From positions 170,015,624-170,079,623 of the forward strand of contig CM057461.1 of assembly GCA_030035585.1 (NCBI GenBank): DNA of 64,000 bases. The letters are read 5' to 3'. A model generated the notes under the pieces. It ran no database searches. It was not told where the DNA came from and saw only the letters and a program-made list of their open reading frames with translations. Position numbers and translations under genes: made by a program. This document shows positions 45,482-57,246 of this stretch, in pieces. Every line of letters starts with the position of its first letter. Position 1 is the first letter of the stretch. This stretch comes from Dugong dugon. Taxonomy: Eukaryota > Chordata > Mammalia > Sirenia > Dugongidae.

Positions 45482-46892
45482 GGCAAGTCTAAAATGACTG
45501 GTTCAAAGATTTTTCTTGTTGATACTGAAGGATGTTCTCGAGATCAGATCTGCAGGAACAACAAAGGAGAAGGAGGACGTATTCCTTGTCCAGAACAAGG
45601 AATCTGCAGAGACCTCCAGAATGAAATGTCTTATGAGTTGGGGAGAAAGAACACGTCACCCAAAATAACTCAGTGACAGGACTCAGAGAAAGTAGGAAAT
45701 CTACCAAGGTTCGGGTAAATCCCATTGAAAGAGTATGTTTTCTCTTCCCAAGCTACAGCTATGGTACTAACTGGGAAGGTGGTGAGGGGAAAGCCTTTCT
45801 CTGCTGTTAGACATTCACCCAGGAAGTTTCCTAGAAGGTGGTGTTGATTTGTAATTAGAGCCTTCTCTCTGAGTGGGGGTTTGTCTCCATTCCCAGTCCT
45901 GCAAAAGCAGCTGATGGCTGGGAAGCTGCCGCCTGGCATTCTCTCCAGAGAGAGTCTCAGCTGCTCTTGCTGTCTAAAATCATCACTTGTTTTAGTTTCC
46001 CAGGGTTGGGGGTGGGGTGGGAGGAAGGTGGCAGGTCTACATGGAAGGAGGAGATGACCGTCATGCAGGCAGCTTTGCGCAGTGTGCATCTGCCCCTGAC
46101 CAGGCAGCCAACTCCAGTTACTCCCAGTCCCTCGCTGATTGTTCACTTTCTACACCGATGGGCTCTGAGGTGACAAGTTCAATTCCCAGTTCTGTCAAAC
46201 CTGCATTTTCTTCCCTGACCTACTTGTCCCGCTCTGCAATGTTGGAACAATGCCTTGCTCTGTTCCCTGTTTAGACCCATCTTTTGCCTGCGCTGGTGCA
46301 AAAGCCCAGCCCTTTGCAAGGCGTTTGCCTTGAATCCCTGATAGATGTTGATGGAAAAAGAAAAATCGAGAAGAAAAGAAACCCTGACTATAAAACAGAG
46401 TGCAATTCTCCCACAGATGCCCAGATTTCAGAGGGAGTAAAGGCCCATTCACCCTTTGGTAGGGAAAGAAATCAAAAGGTTGTGTTTCTCCATTCAGCGC
46501 CTCTCCTCTATCCTCGTCCCCAAGCACAGTAAGGGGCAACTGAGTCAATGCCAAGAACACTCCTGACCCCATGAGCATCAAAGCTGCTGCTGCATTTACT
46601 GGCTCTAACTGAGGCACTTTCAAGACTGCTCTCCTCCACAAGCCCCGAGAACTTCCCCTTGGGTGAGGTCTCCTGGCAATGGAACGCAGGCTTTCACCAA
46701 AGCTCTTGAGTTACGATGGGTCCAGCTCCACCAAAAGATTTCTCCAGCTGATGGCCACAGGCCACTTTACAGAAAGTGGTGTGACCAAGCAATGCAAAGT
46801 AGCATGTGTAAAGGTTCTGTATGATCTGTAAAGCACTATGCAAATGTAGGATAATCTGGCACCGGAAGTGATGAGTGGTATGTAATAACAGT
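45482..46892. other. Unique stretch with two chance-like minus-strand ORFs
   Basis: ORFs of 158 aa (45670-46146) and 148 aa (46195-46641) on the minus strand are the longest non-element ORFs here. They show no recognisable domain, no clear start context and no splice framework that I can support. Confidence 0.4.
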
Positions 46893-47025
46893 AAAATAAT
46901 AGCCAACCTTTATTGATTGATTGCTGTATGCCAGAATTGTTCTGTGTGCTTTTACATGTGTTAATGTCTATTTGTCACAAGACCCTATGAGACAGGTAGT
47001 ATTATCAGCCCCATATTACAGATGA

Positions 47026-47257
47026 TAGTGTCACTGGATGGTACAAATGGTTAAGTTCTTGACTGCTAACCAAAAGGTTGGCAGTTCGAGTCCATCCAGA
47101 GGTGCCTTGGAAGAAAGACCTGACAACCTACTTCCAAAAAATCAGCCACTGAAAACTCTGTGGAGCACAGTTCTCCGATACACATGGGTTCACCACGTGC
47201 CAGAATTGACTCAGTGGTAACTGGTTTGGGGTTTTTTTCTTTAATTCTTATTATTAT
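47026..47257 (+). mobile_element. AfroSINE-type SINE inside a MIR
   Basis: Head ('ggatggtacaaatggttaag'), body and a T-rich tail running into ATT repeats. Flanked by agatga (47020-47025, 47258-47263). Confidence 0.82.
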
Positions 47258-47275
47258 AGATGACAAGCTACAGGG

Positions 47276-47618
47276 GGGAGGCAGTGGTGATTCAGTGGTA
47301 GAATTCTTGCCTTCCGTATGTGAGACGTGGGTTCAATTCCCATCCAATGTACCTCATGCTCAGCTACCACCTGTCTGTCAGTGGAGGTGTACATGTTGCT
47401 ATGACGCTGAGCAGGTTTCAGTGGAGTGTTCAGACTAAAAGGGACTAGGAAGAAAGCCCTGATGATCTATTTCTGAAAATTAGTCAGTGAAAACCATATG
47501 GATCACAATGATCTGATCCCCAACCAATCATGGGGATGGCACAGGACTGGGCAGCATTTTGTTCCATTGTGCATGCAGTCTCTATGAGTTGGTGGTGACA
47601 ATGGTGGCAGCTAACAAT
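47276..47618 (+). mobile_element. tRNA-Gly-headed composite SINE inside a MIR, 11-bp TSD
   Basis: A tRNA-Gly head ('gattcagtggtagaattctt' and 'ggttcaattcccatcc') is followed by the RTE-5'-derived body and RTE-like 3' end. A perfect 11-bp duplication, aagctacaggg, flanks it (47265-47275, 47619-47629). Confidence 0.92.
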
Positions 47619-48039
47619 AAGCTACAGGGAAGTGCATGGCCAGCTAGTGGTCAGGCTAGGATATACATCCAGGTGGTTTTGCTCCAGAGCCTGTACCTAC
47701 TACCTCCAGCTTGGACTCTGCACCTCCACCCCTCTAACTCCATCCTCCCTTACTTGCTCCCCACCTTGTCCATCTGACACTTTAAGGACAACTTGGTCTG
47801 CTGTGTTCTCTCTAGCACTCCAGTAATCCTTTCCTCCCATCCCACTGAACCCCAGCCAAGACCACTCTGGTCCTATTTCTCCACACACACCTGACACAAC
47901 AGGATCATGTGGAACACTCTCTCTACTTCAGTTGTTCATGAGCTTCCTTTCCTACGAGGATCTGCACAAGCATTTCTCAGATAACACCTTGTGGACAGCT
48001 TCCTGTGAAAGGCACAGATAGGGCCATGGTGAGTTAACA

Positions 48040-48475
48040 TCCTTCTGGTCCCTCCTAGTCTAGAAGTGAGCACATAGTTAGTTTTGTTCAAAAAAGTGTA
48101 AGAGGAAATCTGTGGTGGATTCTGGGGAAGATTTTCCTCTCAGATAAAAGGAGAGATCCATAGAAGGAAAATATTTCTGGTTACATCTCCATTTCTGCTT
48201 GATCTGCTGCTGTGTGAGGACCCAAAGTGTAGAGATGTAGCATCCATCCCACAACCATAAGGGAAGACACATACTCTGACATACTCAGGCTAAAAATGTG
48301 GAAAGAAAAATCTTAGAAACTTGATGATGTCATTGAGCTGGTGGTGCATCAACCCTGGAACTGCCAACTTCCAGATTTATGGTTATACAAAAATGTTAAA
48401 ATTTGTATTAGTCTACCAGTAGTTAGGTTTTCTGTTAGTTGCAGCCAAAAGCACCTAACTAATGGTTATCTAAAA
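48040..48475 (+). mobile_element. Old interspersed repeat, family unassigned
   Basis: The block ending 'ttaggttttctgttagttgcagccaaaagcacctaact' has the form of a common ancient mammalian repeat terminus. I cannot name the family with confidence. Confidence 0.4.
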
Positions 48476-48589
48476 GCAGCTCTCCAGAAAGGGTGCTGAA
48501 TGACCTCTGACTCTGTGTTGGTCATTGTCTTACACATCTCCATGCTCCTCTCCTCAAAATAGCCCAGGAAAGATATTCTGGCCATCATA

Positions 48590-48880
48590 CCTCGCTTCCT
48601 GGTCTTTGCAGTTGCTACTCTTCTTCCAGGAAAACTCCTTCCCCAGATCTTCACATGGCTGCTTCCTTCTCTTTACTGAACTAAAAAATCGTCTTGTTAG
48701 AATTTCCATGACCACTCAACCTTAAGTAGCCATCCACTAATCCTCTGTTCTATATGCTGTATATTTCCTTCAAAGAACTTATCACTCTGTATAAGTATCT
48801 TGGCTGTTTAAGTAATCTCTCTCCACTCTTTCGAGGCTTTGTCTGTTTTACTCACCTAGAACATTGACTGGCTCATAGCA
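48590..48880 (-). mobile_element. L2 (LINE2) fragment
   Basis: Blocks 'actccttccccagatcttcacatggctg', 'cttcaaagaacttatcactctg' and 'gtctgttttactcacc' follow the L2 3' region in reverse. Old and diverged. Confidence 0.65.
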
Positions 48881-49010
48881 AGTGTCCAGACATTAGTGTG
48901 CATAATAATCCCCTGTAGTGTTTGTTACAAGGCTTCACAGGTCCTTCTCCTCCTTCTTCCTCTCCTTTGAATCTGACTGATGCCTTTTATACCTCCATTG
49001 ATGGTATGTT

Positions 49011-49490
49011 GTTAGTCGCCATAGAGTCAGCTCCAACTCATGGTGACCCTATACATAACAGAATGAAACGTTGCCTGGTCCTATGCCATCTTCATGATCT
49101 TTGATATATTTGGGCCTCTTGTTGTGGCTATGGTGTCAATCTATCTCAATGAAGGTTTCCCTCATTTTCGTTGACCCACTACTTTACCAAAAATAATTTC
49201 CTTTTCAAGGAGTTGGTCTTTCCTGATCACGTGTCCAAAATAAGTCTTGCGAGATTCACTTTTAAGGAACATATTGGTTGTATTTCTTCTAAGACTGATT
49301 TGTTCATTCTTCTGGCAGTCCATGGTATATTCAGTATTCTTCACCAACACCACAATTCAAATGCATCAGTTCTTCTGTCTTCTTCTTTGTTTTTTTTTTT
49401 TTTTTTCATTCTTCAGCTTTCACATGCAAATGAGGCAATTGAAAAGACCATGGCTTGGGTCAGGAGTACCTTAGTCCTCAAAGTGACATA
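49011..49490 (-). mobile_element. RTE/BovB-clade LINE 3' end, 5' truncated
   Basis: Starts 'ttgttagtcgccatagagtc' (complement of the RTE 3' terminus) and covers the C-terminal coding region. A run of about 18 T (49389-49406) interrupts what in other copies is ordinary coding sequence. Confidence 0.87.
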
Positions 49491-51483
49491 GATGGGCTTT
49501 TTTCCAATTTTACTCCTCCCATATCTTTAGAATCACTGCTTATGTTCAACAGCTGAAGCCCTAGTTTGGCCATCTCCAGTGAGGCTTTAGGGTGTCATTT
49601 TAAATTGGGGTGCTTTGATGGAATAACAACATGAGGCTGTTTTTAAGCTTCTTGCTTTCATTTCACTAGATTATTTGGTGGTTTTCAGTCTTTCAGACAT
49701 TTAAATCTGTGCTTAGTTATACTCATTCCCAGAGGCTCCTTAAAAGCAAATGACACGATTTTTAAAAATCAGATAAATAATACACATGAGGCCTCATAGG
49801 ACTTGAATAAAAGCTTGTCAGATCAGCTGAAGAGAATGACTATGAACATAGGGCCTGAGAAGCAGAGGTTTTGGAGCATCATTGCCTTCCCTTCTGGCAT
49901 TCTCAGCCACTCAAGAAAAATCTTCAAAAGCCTGGGAAGATAGAGTCTTTGCTGGACCTGTACCCTAGACCCTCCTCTAAACTGGGATGGAATCTGCTAA
50001 ACCTGATTGTTCTTAGTGATCAGTTTAGCAAGCAGAAGGATAACTGTGGTCCATTTTCCTTCCAAAGGCAACTTAACATCCATCTGGCAGCTTTGGAGAA
50101 AAAGTAAGAGGCTCTTCTGCCACTCTGTAATAATGACAACAGTCAGTATAAGACTGGGGACATCCATTTCTAGAACAATCCAGAGCCTTTCAGATTGTGA
50201 GTGATCACTTACCAATCTAGAACTTATTTACCCTTCTGCTACGCTTTGGATTCTTTCCTTGTGATCAGTCTTAGAGGGACTATCAGTCAAGGTTCCTCAC
50301 CCGAATCTATCCGAGACTTGAGCATGAGACCCAAGATGGGTCAATCAGAGTCTCAAGGGAATTTCAATCTTGAACAGAACAAGGGCAGAAATTGAAGAAG
50401 CCTCAACACACTGGTACTTCCCTAAAGAGACTGTCCATTACTTCTGCTACTTAAATTATCTGGATCCAGTACTTTCTGATACTTGGTCATTGGTTTTCCT
50501 TTGCTAAATGACTACAACATATCCTTCAATTTATTCCTTTTTTCCCTTGTGAGTTGCCAAGTTAATTTCCATAACTTACAATAAAAGGATCTTAAATGAT
50601 AAAGTTCTTAAACAATAAAGCCCAGAGCTTGACACCTGTTCCCACCACTGAGGCCCCAGAATACGTTTATATTATACATCTTCTACCAACTCTGGTAATC
50701 AGTATGAAAAATGTCCAGATAACTGCAAAAGAAAAAGAAAAGAAAAAGCTGGATCACTCCTCTCTCTCTGGTCTCCCATGTAATTATCTAGTAGAAAACA
50801 TAAATTGCAGTTGCAGAGGCTAAGGGAAAAAGAATCTAAGGAATAAAAAAAAAAAAAAATCTGTCTTAAAGGCCAAGAATGAAATAAAGGAAATTGTGTT
50901 CATAGCACCTGACTCACATGATTACTGTGGGTCAGCCATCGATATGTAGATAGAAGGAAAATAATTGGCATAAGCTCCTTGAAATTTCTGCCTACAGGCT
51001 CCCCAAGGAGGTCTTGGGGAGATTCAGATAGCATTTGAACAGTCAGAGCTTAGTAATGAGAACTGACATTTCAGTGTGTAGTACAAAAGACACTTCCCTC
51101 CTGAAACTATGAAAAATACTTTAATCAGCCAAAAAGTTGCTACTGTAAAAAAAAAAAAAAAACAAACAAATCAGAGGAGCTAAAATAACCCCCTCATTTA
51201 TGGTTTCTCCACAATTGCTATGCCCAGCTCCTACTAAATGTACAAGCCTCTGTGGCATCCTCTATGCCCACCTCATTAATGCCACTTGCTCACTGCTATG
51301 CCAGAATCCTCCAGCTGATTAACAGGAAATCTGAGTTGAAGGTTGCCTTGGTTTCAAGTTACTTATACACACAATTCACACTTCATGTGTTAGAACCTCC
51401 TTCCATTCCTCAAATCACTCAGTGAGTCTGTAAAGTGGGAAATGGGCTTTGAATTATCTGTCTCTCCACTGACAGGTCTGACC
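49491..51483. other. Unique stretch
   Basis: No gene or young repeat recognised. A-rich runs at about 50846 and 51147 are simple sequence. Confidence 0.4.
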
Positions 51484-51545
51484 CCTGGGTGCCTGAAGAA
51501 TATTTGATAAGTTGTAAACTAAAAACAACCATCACAAAGAAAGAT

Positions 51546-53387
51546 AAAAGGTTACTGTCACTTCTATTCAATATTGTATTAGAAGTCCTAGCCAGAGCAA
51601 TAAGAAAAGAAAAAGAAGCAAAAGGTACCCAGATAGGAAAAGAAGAAGTAAAATTATCTCTATTCATGGATGATTTGAGCCTATATATAGAAAATCATAG
51701 AGTCCACAAGAAAACTTCTAGAGTTAATAGAGTAATTTAGCAATGTTTCAGGGTACAAGGTCAACAAGCAAAAATCAGTTAGGTTTCTATACACCAGCAA
51801 CAAGAAATCTGAAAGAGAAATTATGGAAACTATTCCATTTACAATAACATCTAAGAGAATAAAATAACTAGGAATAACTCTAACCAGGCATATGAAAGAC
51901 TTATACAATGAAAACTATAAAACACTGCTGAAAGAGATTAAAGAAGATTCAAATAAATGGAAATATGTTCCGTGTTCATGTACTGGAAGACTTAATACTG
52001 TTAAGATGTCAAAGCTACCCAAAGCAATCTATAGATTCAATGCAATCCCAAACAAAATTTTAACAGCCTTCTGTACAGAAATAGAAAAACCAATTCTCAA
52101 CTTTATATAGAGTGGCAAGAGGCCCAAAATAGCTAAAGCAATGTTGAGAGAGAAGAACAAAGTAGGAGGACTCACATTACCTGATTTTAAACATACTCTA
52201 CATCTGCAATAATCAAAACAATCTGGTACTAGTATCACAATAGACACGCAGACCAAAGGAATAGAATTGAGAGTCCAGAAATAAACCCACACATCTATGG
52301 TCAACTTATTTTTGACAAGGGTGCTAAGTCCATTCCATAGAGAAAGAAGAGTCTCTTCAATAAATGGAGCTGAAAAAACTGGATTTCCACATGCAGAAAA
52401 ATGAAATAGGACTCATGTTCACACTGTACACAAAAACAAATTCAAATGGATTAAGGAACTAAATGTGAAAACTAAAACCATAAAATTCTTAGAAGAAAAA
52501 GCAGGGGTAATGCTGTCAGGCCTAACTTTCAACAATGAATTATCTAATATAATAATAAAGCACAAACAGCAAAATACAAAATAAATAAGTAGCACCTTAC
52601 AAAAATTAAAAACTTCTGTTCTCAAAAGACTTTACTAACAGAGTGAAAAGTCAAGCTACTGACTGGGAGAATATCTTTGGAAACCATATATCTGACAAGA
52701 ATTTAATAACCAAAATATGTATAAAACTGCTACAGCTTAACAGCAAAAAGACAAAGAACCCAGTCATAAAATGGGCAAAGGACTTGAATAGACATTTCAC
52801 CACAAAGGACTTTCAAATGGCCACCAAACTCATGAAAAGATACTCTCAGCATCATTAGCCATCAGAGAGATGCAAAATCCAAACCACAATGAGATGCCAT
52901 TTCACTCCCACTAGGATGGCTAAGATAAAAATAAAAAGAAATAGAAAACAACAAATGTTGGCCAGGATGTGGGGAAACTGGAACCCTTATTCATTGCCGG
53001 TGGGAATGTGAAATAATACAGCCATTGTGGAAAACAGTGTGGTGGCTCTTCAAAAAACTAAAAATAGAATTACCATATGACCCAGCAATTCCACTCCTAG
53101 GTATATACCCAAAAGACTTGAAAGCAGAGACTCAAAAACAGACTTGTACACCAATGTTCACTGCAGCACTATTCACAATAGCCAAAAGGTGGAAAAAACC
53201 TAAATGCCCATTAACAGATGAATGGATAAATAAAATGTGGTACATACATACAACGGAATACTACTCAGCCAGTAGGAGAAACGAAGTCTTGATACATGCT
53301 ACAGTATGGATGGAGCTGGAAGACATTATGGTGAGGGAAATAAGCCAATTATACGAGAACAAATATTGTATGACCTCACTTATGTAA
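51546..53387 (+). pseudogene. Broken L1 ORF2 C-terminal half
   Basis: '[22 protein letters not shown]' is the block just before the catalytic aspartates. The FADD box reads FMDD here ('[13 protein letters not shown]'), followed by stops and frameshifts. The C-terminal end is long and readable at 53025-53387 ('LGIYPKDLKAETQKQTCTPM', 'MFTAALFTIAKRWKKPKCP'). The endonuclease domain and ORF1 are absent because of 5' truncation. Confidence 0.9.
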
Positions 53388-54101
53388 AACAAGAAAAGGC
53401 AAATGTATAGAGACCAAAGTTTGTTAGTGGTTACCAGGAGTGGGAAGGAGGGGGAAAAGGGGGCAAGTGGTGATGGAAAAATCCATTAAGGGTAGGGTTG
53501 CATAGCTGATTATTGTAACCGCTATCAAAAAGTTGTTCACCTATACAAAGTTGAATTGGCAAAAGTTGCATAATAGATATATTTACAACAATGCCAAAAT
53601 ATAAAAAAGAGTAGCTGCTGAGGCTGCTTATGTACAACCAAGTACCTCATGGGATTTGGTTCCTTGGTTTGGAGGTTTAGGGTTATGGTTTCATGGGACA
53701 TCCCTGTTAATTGGCCTAATAAAGTGTTTAGTGCTTCTGTTCTACCTCCTAATTCACTGTGTAGTGCCTTGGATCCTAAAAGCTTAAAAGTGGCCATCCA
53801 AGGCACAACAATTGCTCTTTATTCATCTGGAGCAACAGAGAAAGAAGGTTAGTCAGGAATAGGAGGAGGATATGTAACGTGTGGCTAATTGCCTCCATGA
53901 ACAACTGCCTCCTTTGCCATAAGACCATGAGAATTGGATGATCCCTGGCTACCATTACTGAACATTTTGATTAAAGATTCCATAGAAGAATCCGGATCAA
54001 AAGGGAAAATGTAGAATGGAATTTCAAAGTCTCATGGATTCTAGACTTTCTGGAGCCATGGAGGGTAGATGAACCCCTGAAACTATTGCCTTGAGATAAT
54101 C

Positions 54102-56871
54102 TTTTTTTTTTTTTTTTGTACTTTAAATGAAGTTTTACAGAACAAACTAGCTTCTCATTAAACAGTTAGTACACATACTGTTTTATGACGTTGGTTCACA
54201 ACCCCACGACCTGTCAACACTCTCCTCTTCTCCACCTTGGGTTCCCTATTACTAACTTTCCTGTCCCCTATTGCCTTCTAGTCCTTGCCCCTGGGCTGGT
54301 GTGCCTCTTTAGTCTAGTTTTGTTTTATAGGCCTGTCTAATCATTGACTAAAGGGTGAACCTTAGGAGTAACTTCATTACTGAGCTAAAAGGGTGTCTGG
54401 GGGCCATAGTCTTGGGGTTTCTCCAGTCTCTGTCAGGCCAGTAAGTCTGGTCTTTTTTTGTGAGTTAGAATTTTGTTCTACATTTTACTCCAGCTCTGTC
54501 CAGGACCCTCTGTTGTGATCCCTGTCAGAGCAGTCGGTGGTGGTAGTGAGGCACCATCTAGTTGTACTGGACTCAGTCTGATGGAGGCTATGACTGTTGT
54601 GGTCCATTACTCCTTTGGACAAATCTTTCCCTTGTGTCTTTAGTTTTCTTCATTCTCCCTTGCTCCCAAAGGTGTAAAACCAGTGGAGTATCTTAGATGG
54701 CTGCTTACAGGCTTTTAAGACCCCAGACCCTACTCACCAAAGTAGAATGTAGAAAATTTTCTTTACAAACAATGTTATGCCAGTTGAGCTAGATGTTCCC
54801 TAAGACCATGATCCCCACAGCCCTCAGTCCAGTAATTCGGTCCCTCAAGGGAGTTTGGATGTGTCTATGGAGCTTCCATGACCTTGCCTTGTACAAGTTG
54901 TACTGGCTTCCCCAGTACTGTGTACTATCTTACCCTTCACCAAAGTTACCACTTATCTATTGTCTCTTTAGTGTTTTTCCATCCCCCCCCATAACCATCA
55001 AAGTTTGTTTCTTTTTTTGTGTAAACTTTTTCATGAATTTTTATAGTAGTGGTCTCATACAATATTTGTCCTTTTGTGATTGACTTATTTCACTCAGCAT
55101 AATGCTATCCAGATTCATCCATGTTGTGAGATGCTTCGTAGATTCATCATTGTTCTTTATTGTTGCGTAGCACTCCATTGTGTGTATGTACCATAGTTTG
55201 TTTATCCATTCATCTGTTGATGGGCATCTAGGTTGTTTCCAACTTTTTGCTATTGTGAACAATGCTGTCATAAACATGGGTGTGCAAATGTCTATTCGTG
55301 TGACAGCTCCTATTTTTCTAGGATATATTTCTACGAGTGAGATTGCTGAATTATATGGTATTTCTATTTCTAGCTTTCTAAGGAAGTGCCATACCATTTT
55401 CCAAAATGATTGTACCATTTTGCATTCCCACCAGCAGTGCATAAGATTTCCAATCTTCCTGCAGCCTCTCCAACATTTGTTATTTTCTGTTCTATTGATT
55501 CGTACCGGTAATGCCAGAGTGAGATGGTATCTTATTGTGGTTTTGATTTGCATTTCTGTAAAGATAGTGATAGCTTGAATGTCTTCTTTGGTGAAATGTC
55601 TGTTCATTTCCTTTGCCCATTTTTCAATAGGATTATTTGTCTTTTTGTTGTAGAAGTGTTGGATTTTCCTGTAGATTTTAGAGATTAGACCTTTGTCATA
55701 TTTGTAATAGCTAAAAAAATTTTTTCCCAGTCTGTAGGTTCTCTTTTTACTCTTTTGGTGAAGTCTTTTGATGAGCATAAGTGTTTAATTTTTACAAGAT
55801 CCCAGTTATCTAGCTTATTCTGGAGTTTGTGTGTTGTTAGTTATGGTTTGTATCCTGCTAATGCTGTATATTAGGGCTTCTAGCATTGATCCTGTTTTTT
55901 CTTCTATGATCTTTATAGTTTTTGGTTTTATATTTAGGTCTTTGATCCATTTTGAATTAGTTTTTGTGTAGAGTGTGAGGTATGGTTCCTCTTTCATTTT
56001 TTTTTTTTTTTTTTTGCAGATAGGCATCCAGTTTTGTCAGTAGCATTTGTTAAAAAGATTGTCTTTTCCTCATTTGATGGACTTTGGGCCCTTGACAAAA
56101 ATCCGATGACCACGGGTGGATGGATTTACATCTGGGCTCTCAATTCTGTTCCATTGGTCAATGTATCTGTCATTGTACCAGCACCAGGCTGTTTTGACTA
56201 CTGTAGCTGTATAGTAGGTTCTGAAGTCAGGTAGTGTGAGTCCTCCAACTTTATTCTTCTTCTTCTGTAGTGCTTTACTTAATCGGGGCTTCTTCCCTTT
56301 CCATATAAGTTAATGATTAGTTTTTCCATCTCTTTGAAGAATGTTGTTGGTATTTGGATCACGATTGCGTGGTATTTGTAAATTGCTTTGGGTAGAATTG
56401 TCATTTTCACAATGTTGAGTCTACCTATTCATGAACATGGTATATTTTTCCATTTATGTATATCTCTTTTGGTTTCTTGCAGTAATGTTTTGTAGTTTTC
56501 TTTGTATATGTCTTTTACAACCCTGGTTAGATTTATTCCTAAGTATTTTATTTTTTAGGGGCTATTATAAATAGTATTGTTTTCCTGATTTCCTTTTCAT
56601 CATTCTTTTTATTGGTGTATAAGAATCCAACTGATTTTTGTATGTTTATCTTGTATCCTGCTACTCTGCCGAATCTTTCTATTAGTTCCAGTAGATTTCT
56701 CATGGAGTCTTTTGGGTTTTCTATGTATAGTATTGTATCATCTGCAAATAGGGACAGTTTTACTTCTTCATTACCAATTTGGATGCCCTTTATTTCTTTT
56801 TCTTCCCTTATTGCTCTAACTAGGACTTTCAGCACAATGTTAAACAGTAGTGGTAATAAAGGGCATCCTTG
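54102..56871 (-). mobile_element. L1, 5' truncated, nested in the 3' UTR of another L1
   Basis: The minus-strand element has its poly(A) at 54102-54117 (seen as T), a 3' UTR of about 0.94 kb to 55040, and ORF2 sequence to its truncated 5' end at about 56871. A 14-bp duplication with one mismatch, gcc(t/c)tgagataatc, flanks it (54088-54101, 56872-56885). Removing it rejoins the outer L1 3' UTR without a gap. Confidence 0.94.
55041..56866 (-). pseudogene. Broken L1 ORF2 C-terminal half (nested copy)
   Basis: The block around 56548-56835 has the RT catalytic segment ('[18 protein letters not shown]'), with the FADD box intact. A 245-aa ORF (55041-55778) carries the C-terminal region ('HCWWECKMVQSFWKMVWHF', 'MFMTALFTIAKSWKQPRCP'). 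In between, frameshifts, stops and a T-rich run near 56000 break the frame. Confidence 0.9.
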
Positions 56872-57246
56872 GCCCTGAGATAATCATTAAACATTAAACC
56901 AAAAATATCCCCTGAAGTCATCTTAAAACCAAACAATAGTATAGCTTAACCAGTAAAAAAATGTCAGCCTTGAGCATTATGCTCTTTTAAGATCTATTTA
57001 TATGGGATCAAAGTGACAACAGAAATTCAAAAGATTAGATAGGAACCTGAGGGAGCAGTGAGTTTATGTTAATGAGGGAGGAACAACTCAAAAAAGGAGA
57101 AACAACTGAGAATGTCCGTACAACTTGAAGAATGTAATCAGTGTCACTAAACTGTACATGTAGAAACTGTTGAATTGCTGGTATGTTTTGCTGTGTATAT
57201 TCTCAACAACAACAAAATAAATAAAAATTAGGAAAAAAAAAAAAAA

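Larger units (their letters stand above)
46893..47698 (-). mobile_element. MIR interrupted by two SINEs
   Basis: Three pieces (46893-47025, 47258-47275 and 47619-47698) make one reverse MIR. They start 'taatagccaacctttattga', pass 'ccccatattacagatga' and 'gacaagctacaggg', and end 'gctccagagcctgtacc'. Both interruptions carry target duplications. Confidence 0.8.
51484..57246 (+). mobile_element. L1, 5' truncated, with a long 3' UTR, split by another L1
   Basis: This copy starts inside the ORF2 reverse-transcriptase region, runs through the ORF2 end (stop near 53387) and a 3' UTR of about 1.07 kb, and finishes at the A tail (57233-57246). The 3' UTR is interrupted at 54101 and resumes at 56886 ('attaaacattaaacc'). 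No convincing TSD was found for this outer copy. Confidence 0.88.

Noticed and set aside
45670-46641. Two neighbouring minus-strand ORFs of 158 and 148 aa as a possible gene
   Set aside because: There is no recognisable domain, no supported splice sites, and composition matches the surrounding unique DNA. ORFs of this size occur by chance in 64 kb.
55180-55578. 132-aa plus-strand ORF
   Set aside because: It is antisense to the L1 ORF2 C-terminal region of the nested minus-strand L1.
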